Assembly: GCA_009760855.2 (NCBI GenBank)
Contig: WPIO01000001.1
Location: forward strand, 8,616,501-8,680,500
Length of the DNA: 64,000 nt
Direction of reading: 5' to 3'
Source: Cristatella mucedo
Lineage: Eukaryota > Bryozoa > Phylactolaemata > Cristatellidae
Translations under genes and position numbers: made by a program
Notes under the pieces: model-generated
What the model was told of the DNA's origin: nothing
Database searches by the model: none
What the model saw: only the letters and a program-made list of their open reading frames with translations
In this document: positions 24,973 through 48,600 of the stretch, in pieces
Position numbering within the stretch: position 1 is the first letter of the stretch
Layout of the letters: every line of letters begins with the position of its first letter

Positions 24973-25899
24973 TATTTATTGATACTTATAACCCAATCTC
25001 CCAACCTGCATGCGCCGCTTAAGGCCGCACATACATTCAACCATGCGGAGGGCTCGAGTAACGAGCCGGCAGGCTCGAGTCCCGGTGGACTCTTCCCAGC
25101 TGCATGTACCTTGGCATGAGCAAGCAGCTTTCGTGGTCACCCACTGAAGTAGACTGCGGACCTAAGTCGAGCCGTGGATGCGGTCCCAAGTAGGTGACCT
25201 TAGAACACGTATTACCTGCTGCTCGGCGACCAGACGCAGCCCCTGCGTCTTTTCGAATAATAAAGGTGTTCGATTTTCAAGACTCAGGTTGTAAGTTCGA
25301 GTTCAACAGCAGGAAATCCTTTACTGTCCGTCGTAAAAAAAAGATTTTTGATAGCAGCTACGTTTCTTCTACCTCTATAGAAAAATGAGGCCATTGAATC
25401 AGCTAGCCTCTACTTCTCCACTTCGATCATAATGTACCCGTGGAAATTTACGGAATTGTAATTGCAGTATAGCGTGATTTGGATCGAGCAGGTCATTCAA
25501 AGACATTTAGAACTAGTGCTCAATGCTCTATTTTTATGATGGAGCATTAGGTTCATGCCATTTTTGATAACTCCATTAGTAGAGCTTAGAGCGCTGGCCC
25601 ATAAAACCAGAGAATACCGGATCGTCCTCAGCGCGACACAAAGTCTTCTACTCTCGTTCCTATGGGAGATGAACATTGGCCATTTAACATCGCCATCACC
25701 GCATTTAGCAGATGAGCCTGGTTAATTTGAGAAATAAAATTACGCTTATGGAACTTGTAAATCGTAATCAGCCGGTGACTATATTGAGTGTGTGGAGCGG
25801 GTTTTGGGAGCAGCAATGAACTTGCTTGGCACGCATGTATTTCGCTCATGCTTAAACATAATACAAGTAGCAAGAATTGAATTCAGTAAAATTAACAAG

Positions 25900-26038
25900 C
25901 TACGACCAGGTGCATGCTTTTCACGACCGAGGTCGTGGGTTCGAATCCTGCAGTGGGCGATTCTGTATTGCCAACTGCAAGGGGTGGTTATAGCCGTTAA
26001 GGCTCTTCAGGCGTTATAAAAATGAGGCTGTTAAATTA
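25900..26038 (+). mobile_element. SINE1
   Basis: GCTTTTCACGACCGAGGTCG, box B GGTTCGAATCC, body GCAAGGGGTGGTTATAGCCG, and ATGAGGCTGTTAAATTAGC at the 3' end. It is on the 3' side of Ly6 paralog 2. Confidence 0.75.
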
Positions 26039-27168
26039 GCGAATAAAGAGAGCACTATACAGTTGACAGTTGAGTTATTACTTACGCGGGTGAAGTACAC
26101 TGATCCCAGCCAATAAAGACTTCCATACCATTATCAAAGAAAAATAATGTCTCCATTTTACTTTGTTTCTGCTACAGCGTTCACACCCTAATGCCATCCA
26201 TTTCGCCAAAAATGAACTTTCATTAACGATAGATTTTATTTCGCAGATATAATTAGAAGACTTCATTCCCATCGGCGCTACTAGTGTATCTGTCAGATGC
26301 ATTTTATTTTTAGGCACATAACCCATTGCCACCATTATATAGTGCACGGGACACCCCTATCCAGGTGTCTGTGAGAAATGCCCGGCTTCTGAGGTATTGG
26401 TTGTCAGAAAACGGCAACACAAATCGAGAGGCTCGGGAAGAAGTTCCGGTAGCCTTGAGACTGAAACAAAATGAAGCAGGTGTTATCACTCTGTAGTTGG
26501 GTTATATGCAGGACGGTATTGCTCTTCTACTAAACCGCTGGTGAACAGCTGTTGGGAGCATCACCGAGAGGGGCCGGTGCACAGCTGTGGTCAGCCTGTG
26601 ATGTGGCGTGGACACTGACTGGTAACCCAGGGGTGAACAGATAGCGGATTCGCCATCAGGGTCGGCCTGTGCGCAGCTGCGGTCCTCCTAGAGGAATCGT
26701 CGGGGTCGACCAGAAGACAGGAGCAGTCAAGGAGAGGGGAATCACGGGGGAGAAGGTGGCGAAGCGAGCCGTGAGTCCCTCGGCTCCGTGCGTCGTATAA
26801 TACACTGTTGGTGTTGGTCATCGGCTTGCTCTCTGCGTGTGCGAACTGAACAAAACACTTCTCGTATGAGCGGGCTTCGGTGACTGTCTTTCTATGTGCA
26901 AAATGAAGAATGTCACATCGAAATAATCATTACATATTATCTTGGCTCTATATCAATTAGACTACTTTTTGTGCAACGTACCGCTCGGTGTGCATATGGC
27001 AAAGAGTGAGTGTGAGCAACAAAATTGAAGGTTGATTTGTTGTTCAGTTGGTTTTTTGAGTCCATTTTCATGATAACCGACACACAAGACAGTTGATATG
27101 CTGAGTTGAGTCCATTGTCGCGACGACTGAGACACCGGACGCATACCTTCAGAAGCATGGAAGTTGGC

Positions 27169-38640
<11,472 letters not shown>

Positions 38641-38759
38641 ACCGCTGAGAGCCAGGAAATATCACGATCTAGGGTACGGAGGGAACAACAAGACATTGGT
38701 AAGAGTGGAATTAAAGCATTATTTCGTCGTTGGTGGCGGTCGGAGGCCAAGGAATAAGG

Positions 38760-38934
38760 GGTGAGCCGTGAGGGCACACTAGGTAAAGCGGTTGTTTTCA
38801 CGACCTAGGTCCCGAGGTCGTGGGTTCGATTCCTGCGGTGGGCGATTCTTTATCGCCACTGCAAGCGGTGGTGATAGCCATAAAGGCTCTTCTGTCGCTA
38901 TACAAAAAGAGGCTGCTTAATCAGCTAGGATTTT
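38760..38934 (+). mobile_element. SINE1, well preserved
   Basis: Head GTGAGCCGTGAGGGCACACT; box A-like TAGGTAAAGCGG; box B GGTTCGATTCC; body GCCACTGCAAGCGGTGGTGA; 3' end AAAAAGAGGCTGCTTAATCA. Internal pol III promoter boxes are in tRNA order but no cloverleaf remains. Confidence 0.85.
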
Positions 38935-38937
38935 TTT

Positions 38938-39125
38938 GGTGAGCCGTAATGGCTCACTAGGTAAGGCGGTTGCTTTTCACGATCTCCGCCCAAGGTCGTG
39001 GGTTCGAATCCTGTGGTGGGCGATTCTTTATCGCCACTGCAAGCGGTGGTGATAGCCGTCAAGGCTCTTCTGTCGCTATACAAAAAGAGGCTGTTAAATC
39101 AGCTAGTATTTATTTATTTATTTAA
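38938..39125 (+). mobile_element. SINE1, well preserved, tandem to the previous copy
   Basis: A second complete copy starting three bases after the first ends, with box B GGTTCGAATCC and an (ATTT)n tail at 39107-39123. The tail shows how the family ends. Confidence 0.85.
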
Positions 39126-39649
39126 AGGGAGGCCCAGTTAAGTGCCCGCTGTAGTGGGCGGGGAGGGGAGAATGCCCCTTGACCCCAGGCTCAGCCAATG
39201 AAATGGTCATTTGGTAGTATTCGTTCAATCGCTAGTACTGTCGCAATGGGATATGCAGCCCTACATCACAGGCATGAACTTGTTTTAAAGGTATCGGGGT
39301 CCTTTATTACAGTTGCAGCGATTGCTTACAGAGAATGTACTGAGGCTAGCCAATGGCTGCTCAGCCTGCCGTTAATGTCTGGCTATATCGTATTCCAATC
39401 ACAGGCTACGTTGACATTCCTAGCCAATCGAAGCGAAATGCGCTTCCGTGACGACCGTCATGGTGGGTGCATGTGTGTGTGTGCGTGCACGCGTTCGTGC
39501 AGTTCCGGATTTAGATGTCTGGGTGGGAAGTATTACTCCGCTCACCCATGGGCGTCGTGTACGATAATAATGATGGCAAAATATGCTAGTATAGAAGATC
39601 TGTAACTTGGTTATACCTTTAAATATGGCCACCGCATTTCACATTGCAT

Positions 39650-41150
39650 TTGCAGACTTTTTTTGTCAAATACAAGGTGCGACTAGTCTTGTTGCGCTAG
39701 CACACAGGGGAAGTTAGGCGGACGGTCAGCGACCTTGGCCGCAGCCGGCAGACCGTATCTGCACGTGAGTGCGGTATTAGCAGCTATGGCCTATGGCCGA
39801 GGGAGATCGCCTTACTGATTTTGTCAAGGGCCAGCTATGGTCTTACCATCTTGAGAAGGTTGGCAACCGAGAGATCGCTCTGAAGCTGGAAATAGGCGAG
39901 AAATCTGTCCAATGCAACATTCGGAAAATGTCTGCTAGCTGCTGTAAACATCGATTCTATGTTCGATGCAGGAGTGACGAAGCATATGCTGATGTCTGCT
40001 TGCAAAATACTGTGAAGTTCTGGTCCGGATCAGCGATGGTGTGGGGAGGGGAGGCTTCACAGCGGGCGGCGCTGAGTCTCTTCCCCGCATTGCGGGCATA
40101 ATGAATTAATGTAATGTAATGTAATGTATCTCCGTCAGTAACTCCACAAAGTCATAAAGACCATGTGGGTGTTACGCAGGAGAGTTTTGTATAGCGCACT
40201 CACAGCCTAAGCGGCTTTCGATACGCATTCGGTAGCCAACAGACTTCGTCTCACGCAACAAAGAGAAAGTGGGAAGCATAGCAGAGTTAGGAGAGCAGTT
40301 CAGGTAGTGAGTAGCATAGAAGTAGCAGTTCAGGACCGCTGAAAAAGATGTGCCACAGTCGGCAGTTGGAGAGTAGATGTCGTTGCGTAAGAATTGTGGA
40401 AGCGAGTTCCACAGTCTAGGACCTGCAGAGCTAAAGCTTCTGTCGCCAACTGTCTTTAAGCGGAGGAATGGGACAGCTAATTTATTGTCCATACAGGACC
40501 TGAGGGCGCGAACAGGCTGAAACTGATGCAGCAGTCCAGCTAGATACGAAGGAGCCAAGCCGTGGCGGGCCTTGTGGGTCAGCGTAAGAACTTTGCTCTG
40601 TATCCTTTGCTCAACCGGCAACCATCCTAGCTCTTCCAGCAAAGGTGACACGTGCTCAAACCGTTGGGACTTGAAGACCAGCCTTGCAGCCATATTCAGA
40701 CGGCTACCTGCGAATCCTGGGCGACGTTGCTGTGCCCAGTGCATTGCGACTTCTAGGCATTAAATTTATATACCAACAGGACAGCAATCCGAAACATACT
40801 GCCAAAGTTGTGCCGCAGTTTCTCGGCACGCTTCCTCATTTCTCAAGCTTGAAGTGGCCGAGTCAGACCCCGGACCTTAACCCGATTGAACATCTGTGGG
40901 ACGAGGTCCAGCGTCGGCAGAGACCTGTAGACAATAAAATAAGACCGAGCCGAATTCAAGGAAAAATTTCAAACGGTCTGTCATACGATACTACCAGACG
41001 CGACTCCGAAACTAGTCAAGTCTATGCCAGCCCGAAAAGCGGATGTGGTCGCTAATCAGGGAGGGGCCACATCCTACTAGATTTAGTGTTTCTATCCCAT
41101 GTTTCGGTTGTCGTGTTAAAAATTGTGTTGGACTGTGTTGTTTAATTTGG
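39650..41150 (+). mobile_element. Tc1-type DNA transposon remnant, broken by LINE-B
   Basis: The first part (39793 on) has the DNA-binding start (DRLTDFVKGQLWSYHLEKVG, NREIALKLEIGEKSV), then after an internal deletion EAYADVCLQNTVKF and SAMVWGG. A frameshift leads to ESLPRIAGIMN, where LINE-B interrupts. The frame resumes at 40697 with DGYLRILGD, YQQDSNPKHTAK and PSQTPDLNPIEHLWDEV, the catalytic DDE end. Known: Tc1 transposases are about 340 residues. Terminal inverted repeats were not found. Inactive. Confidence 0.85.
40106..40694 (-). mobile_element. LINE-B, second L2/CR1-like family, 5'-truncated, inserted in a Tc1 element
   Basis: On the minus strand it codes NMAARLVFKSQRFEHVSPL, LGWLPVEQRIQSKVLTL, HGLAPSYLAGLL and RLWNSLPQFLRNDI, the classic C-terminal end of L2/CR1-like LINE proteins, then a 3' UTR and an (ACATT)n tail. 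This tail and UTR differ from LINE-A, so it is a separate family. Confidence 0.85.
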
Positions 41151-41259
41151 CATTAATTTCTCTCATTTGGAACATCCGGGAGGACTTTAAAACTGCCTAC
41201 AGCAATAGTCGACCAGGCGGCGGTAGTTGGAGTGGGCTCGGCAAAACTTATTGCCGTTA

Positions 41260-41341
<82 letters not shown>
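41260..41341 (+). repeat. (TA)n microsatellite
   Basis: About 82 bases of pure TA between the end of the Tc1 remnant and a LINE-A fragment. Confidence 0.95.
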
Positions 41342-41344
<3 letters not shown>

Positions 41345-41359
41345 TAGCACAGCCTAGAA

Positions 41360-42045
41360 TTTCCCGTCTATGGAAATTATTTTGATCCCTCCTAGCCCTC
41401 CAGCAAGTAGAATGATTAACAGCCTCTGCTATGCGTATTGCTGACATTCAAACATGAAAGGCAGCAAACTTTCACAGATGGAAGTACGATAGAATCAACT
41501 TCATAGTTATGGGCAAACCAAGTTTGACTCTGAAATTGGAAAGTTTAACGTTCAAAATGGGCTCGGCCATCAAATCTATTGCATCTGTGAAAAGTCTTCC
41601 TTGCCAGCAATTGCAAAGTGTCTAGAAAGAGATTGAGCTCTCTGAGTGCGCTATATCAAATGCATTATTATTATTGTTATAATTATCTAGGTGTTCTCTT
41701 CCAAAGTGACGACCACATCAGCTACACAATGAAGTCTGCATACTATCAGCTACATTTCATTGTCAAAACTCAGGCTTGTACATGGATACCAGATATAAAT
41801 TGACCCTATATTTGTGACATCCCATCTCGACTTCTGCAGCTCACTGCTTGTTGGCCTACCGGTCTGTGCAATCAGGCGCTTACAGTTGGTGCAAAACTCT
41901 GCAGCTAGGCTCTCTGTCTGTCTTGAGCATCACAATTGCCACATCACGCCACTTCTCGCCGACCTGCACTGGCTCACAATCCAGCAGCTCATTGAATTCA
42001 AGGTTATGTCACTCAGTGACTGGACGAAATTTATTAAAAAGCTAA
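41360..42045 (+). mobile_element. LINE-A fragment containing a nested LINE-A tail
   Basis: Matches the region from just after the YADD box to the C-terminal domain ([33 protein letters not shown]). At about 41593-41690 a separate LINE-A 3' end with (ATTATT)n tail has been inserted, splitting the frame just before LGVLFQSDDHISY. Confidence 0.7.
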
Positions 42046-42164
42046 AACTGCAGTTGGTTCTCATAGTATTGGCTGGGTCCTTGGCGATTTTTCCTTTGTA
42101 TGCCGAAGCGTGCTGACACTAATTGTTTCCACCAAGCATATAGTCATGCTTTCTTTACAGCATG

Positions 42165-42232
42165 CAGTGCCCAAAAAAGAGATTAAAGTTCTCTATAGGG
42201 ACAATACAAATGCATTCATAATAATATTATCA
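42165..42232 (+). mobile_element. LINE-A or SINE 3'-tail fragment
   Basis: GTGCCCAAAAAAGAGATTAA, GTTCTCTATAGGGACAATAC, then AT-rich (AATAAT) tail; a diverged copy of the shared 3' end. Confidence 0.45.
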
Positions 42233-42329
42233 GGTAAGGACGCATGCCGGTTACGCCAGAAGAGCTGCGTCTTTTAAATGTGGGAAAATTCGGAAAGCCA
42301 CGCTTTGAAGCTTGGGTGCTCCTAAAGAT

Positions 42330-42500
42330 GTTCGTGCGTGCGTGTTTGTGCAAGCGTGCATGTTTCTTCGCTATGTGTGCGTGGGCTCGGCTGCAGCGTG
42401 CGTGCACCCGCGCCTGCGAATTCTTGCGTGTCTGTTTGTGGCATGCATGCGTGCTTGTGCGAGCGTGCTTGTGCGCTCGTGCTTATGCGTGCGTGAGATA
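42330..42500 (+). repeat. Imperfect TGCG/TGTGCG-rich tract
   Basis: Alternating purine-pyrimidine sequence (GTGCGTGCGTGTTTGTGC, GTGCTTGTGCGAGCGTGC) without a strict period; potential Z-DNA. Confidence 0.7.
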
Positions 42501-42721
42501 GTCGTGTTCTGTCCGTTCGTGCGTGCAATAAATGCTCGACGAATCTGTCAAGTTGTTCGAGCAACGGGAACACCGCATTAGGTATTGCTATCTGAGTTAG
42601 ATACGGGCTGCAGGGGAGACTCGCCCAATTGTTTGGCACAGACCCTTGGGAAACGCTCCCATATTACGCCCCAAAATAATTGAATTTTTGAGGCCGCTAT
42701 AATTTTGTGATCACGCCATCA

Positions 42722-42895
42722 GTAAACAAAATCAGCTAATTTTAACAGCCTCGTGTGTCTAGTGGTGGAAGAGTCTTATTTATCGGCTATCGCCACCGCC
42801 TGTAGATGGATATACAGGGTCACCCAACTGGAGGGTTCGAACCCACGACCTCGGTTGTGAAGAACGAGCACTTCGCCTCGTGTGCTACACCCTAT
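42722..42895 (-). mobile_element. SINE1, reversed
   Basis: AATTTTAACAGCCTCGTGTG, ATCGCCACCGCCTGTAGATG, and reversed box B GGGTTCGAACCC, then the reversed head. Confidence 0.7.
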
Positions 42896-43504
42896 TCTAC
42901 TTATGCAAGGGACTTTCTTTTAAAGCTTTCAGGTCATCGCATGCTACTCGCAAGTTTCAGACCGTTTGGCATCGAAAGCGGATAGACGTAGATAAACTGG
43001 GCGAAAATTATATAAAGAAACGGGTTTCCCGAGCCTTAGGCCTGGACGCTGAGTCGGCAGTTACTGACCAGTACTTGCGATACCGCTTGTGATTCCGATT
43101 CTCGCACGAACGCTGGGGTGCAGCGCCATAGCCAAAGTTTGTCGAACAGTTTTGTGGACTTTCGTAAGGATCAGGCAACCCTTAATAATCTTTGAAGGGC
43201 GGCTAGCGAATTGCAAAGGCAGCTCCAAGGCATAAAGATAAACAGACTGCATCCGAACACAAGGACACCACCATAAAATTACCCATGGCCCAAAATAAAT
43301 TCGCACGTCTCTGTGAGAAACATGTGGCTGTATTCTGCTCCAGCCACTGAGTGTCCGACGTCAACATAAGCGCCGGTTCAAGATCAACTACTCTCTACGA
43401 AGATACGTGCCCTATCTGATTTTGCATTACCTTGTACTATCCTTAGCATTATAGTGGTATTATATATAATATTTTTACATTATGCTATAGTATATTATTA
43501 TAGT

Positions 43505-43830
43505 ATTATTTGTGTATAGACATATATAACTCGCTACTTGGAGATCTTCCATCATGTACAATAAGGTGCCCACAGCTGGAGCAAAACTCGGCAGCTAGAC
43601 TCGTATATCATGAGCATCACAGTTACCACATTGCACCATTTCTCACCAACTTGCGCTTAACTCAGCCGTTTCTCATGAGCATTTGCTGCATCCAGGTATT
43701 GCATTGCTTTGTGTGCTCATACGAGTTGAAGCCTTTGCATGTTATCGCTAACCGATCGACACGCTTTTTTTGGAACACGCGTAAAGTGCTTAGAAAGAGA
43801 CTTAGTTCTCTCATGGCGGCGTGGAAATAG
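43505..43830 (+). mobile_element. Degenerate LINE-A C-terminal fragment with tail
   Basis: Reads IYNSLLGDLPSCTIRCPQLE and NSAARLVYHEHHSYHIAPFL, the LINE-A C-terminal domain, then after a gap the AAAGTGCTTAGAAAGAGACT end near 43.8 kb. Confidence 0.6.
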
Positions 43831-45480
43831 TTCGTACACGCGATTCAATATAAACGTAATGCGGGAGCCGCCATTTAACTTGAGCGGCAGACATAAACCG
43901 GGTCATTTAGCCGCGGTCTGCGTTTCATTAGGCGGAACCTTGACTGCAGCCTTAAGCTGGTGTAACAGGAAGTAATTGGAAGTGCGACGGTCCAAAGTCG
44001 AACTTCGTTCCCCCAGAGCCCAACTCTATGCCCTCACAGGCGAGTGAAGTCAAGAAAGAGCTGAGTACTTCCATGTCGGCCAATACGCTTGGAGCAACTG
44101 AATGACAGGGTGGTTTCCTGTCTTAGCTATACAAAAACTTGGAACTCATTATGATTGGTAGATGATCGGCAGTCCTGGCTTCGTAAATAAATTTCTGCGA
44201 AAACAAATCTTGCTATCAACGAGACGCCGCGGTTACAAGCGCAAACTGATGAGCATAAGAAGCTAATCGCTACGGCGCTCATTCAAGCCTCATTACGAGA
44301 CCGAGCTAGAAGCAGCAGGAACGACCGCGGCTCGTGTAGCTCATCCCGCGGCGTGCTAGGCATAATAACCACAGATCAATTGCGTCAACCAGTCTAATGA
44401 ACTGGCTAAAAAAACTGTATTAAGGCATTTCCTTATCGGAGCGAGTCAGGAGGAGCTGATCTGACAGTGCAGCGCTCCAGAGAAGCCAGTGGCGGAGGTC
44501 CGGAATACAGCTCTGAGCGAAAGCTGGACTGGCTCCTAGGCTCCGACTAAAGCTCACAGAGGTCCCGTCTGTGGACGCATACCTGCACTGCTGGGTGTGG
44601 ATGAATCGCCACCGACCGCCTCACTAGCCTCCCTACAAATCTACGCTGCTGCCCTGCTGAATAGAAGATAGCCCTGCGATAGATAGGTGCAGATCTGAAG
44701 CTGTAAGCCCTAAAAAGAGGCCTCTTCCTAAAAAGAAGTCGCAGCCAACATCTGAGGACAAACAAGTGTGCCGGTGGAACGCCGTTTCTAATGAGAATCA
44801 ACAAAAACTGACTCTGCAATTAATTCCTCCATACGCATGGCATTTCGCATTCGCTCTAGCTGCCATTAAAAAGACTTTTACTGTAGTAATCTGACATAAC
44901 ATGTTTTGCTACTTATGACTTAAAAAAGATCGTTTAACTTCCTCGGGAAATCTCTCGTAAAATATGCGAAAAAGTCAATTTTAAGTCAACAGATGATTGC
45001 CCGCAAAGGAAATTGTCGTTGACTTGCCTGATGCTGGGCAATGCTTGAGGTCAATCGAGACAGCGATCTTGTAATGGCGTCTTTTGAAGCAGCAAATGCG
45101 TACTATCTGTCAAAAAGGCTGTCAAGGTAATCTGCGTGCACCTCGAATCGACTGGCGTTGGCTTTTGCTTTGGCCACGGCTAGTGAATGCCACACGCCAC
45201 TAAGTCACTTCCAGGCGGCCGCAGACGGCTGCTCACACAGACAAGCAACGCACGCTCTGAATGCGTAGGAGCTTCGCGAAAATTAGATTAGCCGGTCCTC
45301 CTCCCCGATCGCCGATGAAAGCGCGATCGCCAGGTGCTGTAGAAAGCTACGCCGGCCAGCCAGTCTTCGTGGACTCAGGTTCGCGTCGACACGTCTCGGC
45401 GGCGGCTCGCCTGGTTAGCGGCGCTTTTGCGATGTCGCAAGCTGTTGCAAGCGTGCATGCGGGCCCTAAATCATCCCTGC
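43831..45480. other. Intergenic DNA 3' of Ly6 paralog 1
   Basis: Several short frames but no splice-bounded coding segment or repeat family that I recognise. No perfect AATAAA close to the Ly6 stop was found. Confidence 0.4.
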
Positions 45481-45689
45481 TCAGTGTAAATTTGCAAGCA
45501 GCACAGCGAAGGCTGACACCGCCAGCAGGTGCGTCGCTCTTTCCGAGCCGACAGATGGTCGGGCGCCGTTACAAAGGTCAGCTGAGCAGTGGCAGTAGCG
45601 CACTGGCCTGCCGCTGTACACGCCCTCGGCGCAGCTGTTGACACCGCCGCTGGCAGTAACGCTTGAGTAGTCGGCGCACCCTCGCCACA
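45481..45689 (-). CDS. Ly6 paralog 1, exon 3 (C-terminal half and anchor signal)
   Basis: The acceptor CCTCTCCGTTTCAG precedes WRGCADYSSVTASGG; the exon contains NSCAEG and the closing YCHCSADLCNG, then a hydrophobic tail and TGA at 45483. A longer open frame continues upstream but uses a weaker acceptor and would add an extra Cys. Confidence 0.85.
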
Positions 45690-48600
45690 CTGAAACGGAG
45701 AGGCTTTTGTTGGCACATGTTTTCAGGTTACGGAGAGCGCTATGCTCAAATGGTGCTGAGTTCCCGAACAGGCTCTGCTCCGCTGAACCGACTGCTGCCC
45801 TTAGTCTGGCGGGCAATGGTCCGTCCATTAAAAAAAACAGAAATAGCAGAAATTTGCCCTATCTTACCGTTGTTTGTAACCACAGTGGGGATTTTGAACT
45901 ATGCCCGTCAAATTGTAAGATACTACTTCTCCCGCAGGTATTTAAAACCAACCAGCCGGCCGTTTCTACAGATCGCCCAAGCTGCCCACAAATGCATGTA
46001 GGTATGTAGCACTTAAGCATTTAATAACTTTAGCATTTAGCACTACGAAGCTCACATATTTTATGATAGTTTCTTACGACGGACCCTGAATTAGCGAAGA
46101 GAGCGTGCCTCAGCAGCTGGCAATAAGAGCTACGTAAGTGCCAGTTCAGTACACGATCAGTTGATGATATCCTGTGTGGCTGCCGGCAAACGATACCGAG
46201 GGCTGGCTTTGACTTGCTTGTCTGCCATAACGTACCCGTGTCGCCGTCGCCGTCCGAGTATGTGATCTTGATGCATCCCGGCTGGACGAGGGCCGTGCTT
46301 GAGTCCTGGCAATTGATCGCGACTTGGCTGGGTTTTATATAGAGCATGAAGCAGCTGGCGACCTGCGGGCCCAGGCTGCCGCAGTTGTAGCAGTTCGTGC
46401 CCAAAGCGACAGTGACTGCAACCAAGCAAACGCGCATTACAGTCGGTACCGACGTTTTTCCGTCAAGTATACGCCAGCCTCATGTCGATTTACTAGCCAG
46501 CGCTCAGTCCGCGAACAGTGGGTGCGGTGGCTGGCTACTGCACAGGTGTGGGCGAGATGGTAAGACTTTTGCTTCTGGCTTCGGAGTTCACCTGTTGAGC
46601 CCGGTAAGAATGACGCGATGCTTTATTGTTTGCATCTAATGCTTTAACATTTTGTATCTAACATTAAGAAATTTTAATCGGGCATCGAGGGCTAAATAAA
46701 TCCTGCTGACTATCGATTTTTAAGAGCTGGTAATAACCTGAACGGTGCGAATTATTTCTGTCAGCGATCGCAAGGCCACTGCTTCCTAATCTAACTTCGA
46801 CCACAAGTTTGTAGCTGAAAACCCTCTTCACCTTATATAATCTTCATATTCAAGCACATTCTGCACGGCTAGTCGAATATATGTGCAGCAAAATAATGTT
46901 TTTATAATAACTAATACATTTTTCAAATAAGCCCCTTGAACGACTTTCTTGACATTCCTGACCAATAAGGAATTGCCTTAAGTTTTTTCTTCAAACCAGC
47001 TCTATGAACTGACTGATGCGATTGATATGCCGGTATTAACCTCAGCAAGCCGCCGGATGAGCTTTACGAGCCACGAGAACTTACGACGGGCAACAAAAAG
47101 TCGCTCTGCAGCTTATATATTCTCGTCGAACAAATGAATGACAGCAACAGAGTCTCGTACTAGGTCAAGTGCCTAAGACTTCATCACAAAGAGGACTCAG
47201 CTCAACACAGCCGGACGATATTCAACGATCGCTAAGGTCGTACTTTTGCATCCCACTCTAAGCCATGAACTATTGAAAAGAATGCCTGACATCATAACCT
47301 TCCTACTCAAAGACCATTAGGAAGCAGTCCAATAAGCAATCGTTTGAACTCGAACTTCGAACAAAGACCAGACAGTTCGATCACGAGCGACCTATGACAA
47401 TCGCTTGGAATTTGCGAAATTAACTACCTTGCTGCTGGTGCGAAAAGATTGGGGTGACTACTAAGCTTCCAATCGCCTGAAAAATTTGTGAACGTAGCTG
47501 CTCGATGGCAGTGATGTGCTAGACACGCTTCATCAGCTGCTGATTTTAATCGTCCACAGCGAAACGATTACCTGAGCTCGGAGCACGAGTAAAATGTTAG
47601 TAGCACAGGTTCAAAACCTCCCACAGCCTCGTTGCAGTGCCGAATCAACGGTATGCTAATGCTAATGTTGGCTACTCTACCCCGTAGCAATTCCAGATAA
47701 GTGACAATTAAGTGCCAACAAAAACTGCTCTGACTTTTAGCGATAGTAGATGAACGACCTTGTAGATGACACTTGGCACTCTATTTGAAAATGACCCCTT
47801 CGCTGTTAAAAAATGTCTGTACAACACAGCAGCCATTTGCAAACCTCAGATCAAAAGATCAAACGAAGCGGCTGCTCCATTTTTTGCTAATATGCCAGCA
47901 GCTCGTCCAAACGTAGCTCACGTATTAGCAATGCTGTCCAGGTCTCGCGAGCTTCATATTCAAGCACATTCTGCACGGCTATCCAAATAAGCTATAAAAT
48001 TGTACTTGAGACTTGCAATGAAAATAATTAATTTTATAGCACCATATGAAAAACTGAATCTCTTCGCGGGCACTTTAAATACACTGGAAAGTAAGTCTGT
48101 CTATTGGGTATTCATAGCATGCATCGTTTCACAATGCGAAAGAACACAGGTCAATGCACTGTATGGAGCAAATGCTGGCAGGAGGAAAAGGTAGATTGTC
48201 GCTTCTTTTTAAAGTTCGCCTAGTCAGAGGATGTCGTGGTGTCAGTTGGTAGTGAGTTCCACGCTTTGGAAGCCTAAGAGCCGAAGGCAAGTTCTCCATA
48301 GGATATGAATGAAGTTGGTTTAAGACGCAGCTCGAGGATATGAGTCAGAAGACGCCCCCCCCGGCTGGCACGATAAGAAGCCTGAGTACATGAGGCATAA
48401 GAAATAGACAGGCGATAGCAAGAGAGCGAAAGACCAAGCAGTGAGCGAAAGAACCCTGCATCGTTTCGACTGATTGGACGTCCAAAACATTCATTAAAGA
48501 AATCTAGATGCTCCAGACCATTTCACAGCCCAGTAACACGCAGCTGCATACCGTTGCTGTTCGCAAAGCGCTAGAAACGGCGCTTGTTTCTTGTTCATGA

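Larger units (their letters stand above)
23643..27168. other. Intergenic DNA between the zinc-finger and Ly6 genes
   Basis: Contains SINE2 (24.8 kb), SINE1 (25.9 kb) and a degenerate LINE tail. Near 25.05-25.32 kb two GTTCGAGT/GCTCGAGTCCC box B-like motifs may be remains of other SINEs. 26.5-26.85 kb is GC-richer with no frame I can support. Confidence 0.5.

Noticed and set aside
38760-39125. tRNA-like boxes suggesting tRNA genes
   Set aside because: No cloverleaf can be folded and the same sequence recurs many times with a common tail, so these are SINEs.
46030-46437. Single-exon reading of the 135-codon frame as a gene
   Set aside because: It opens at an ATG just before a strong acceptor and runs past a good donor; the spliced Ly6 model keeps all ten cysteines and a proper leader.
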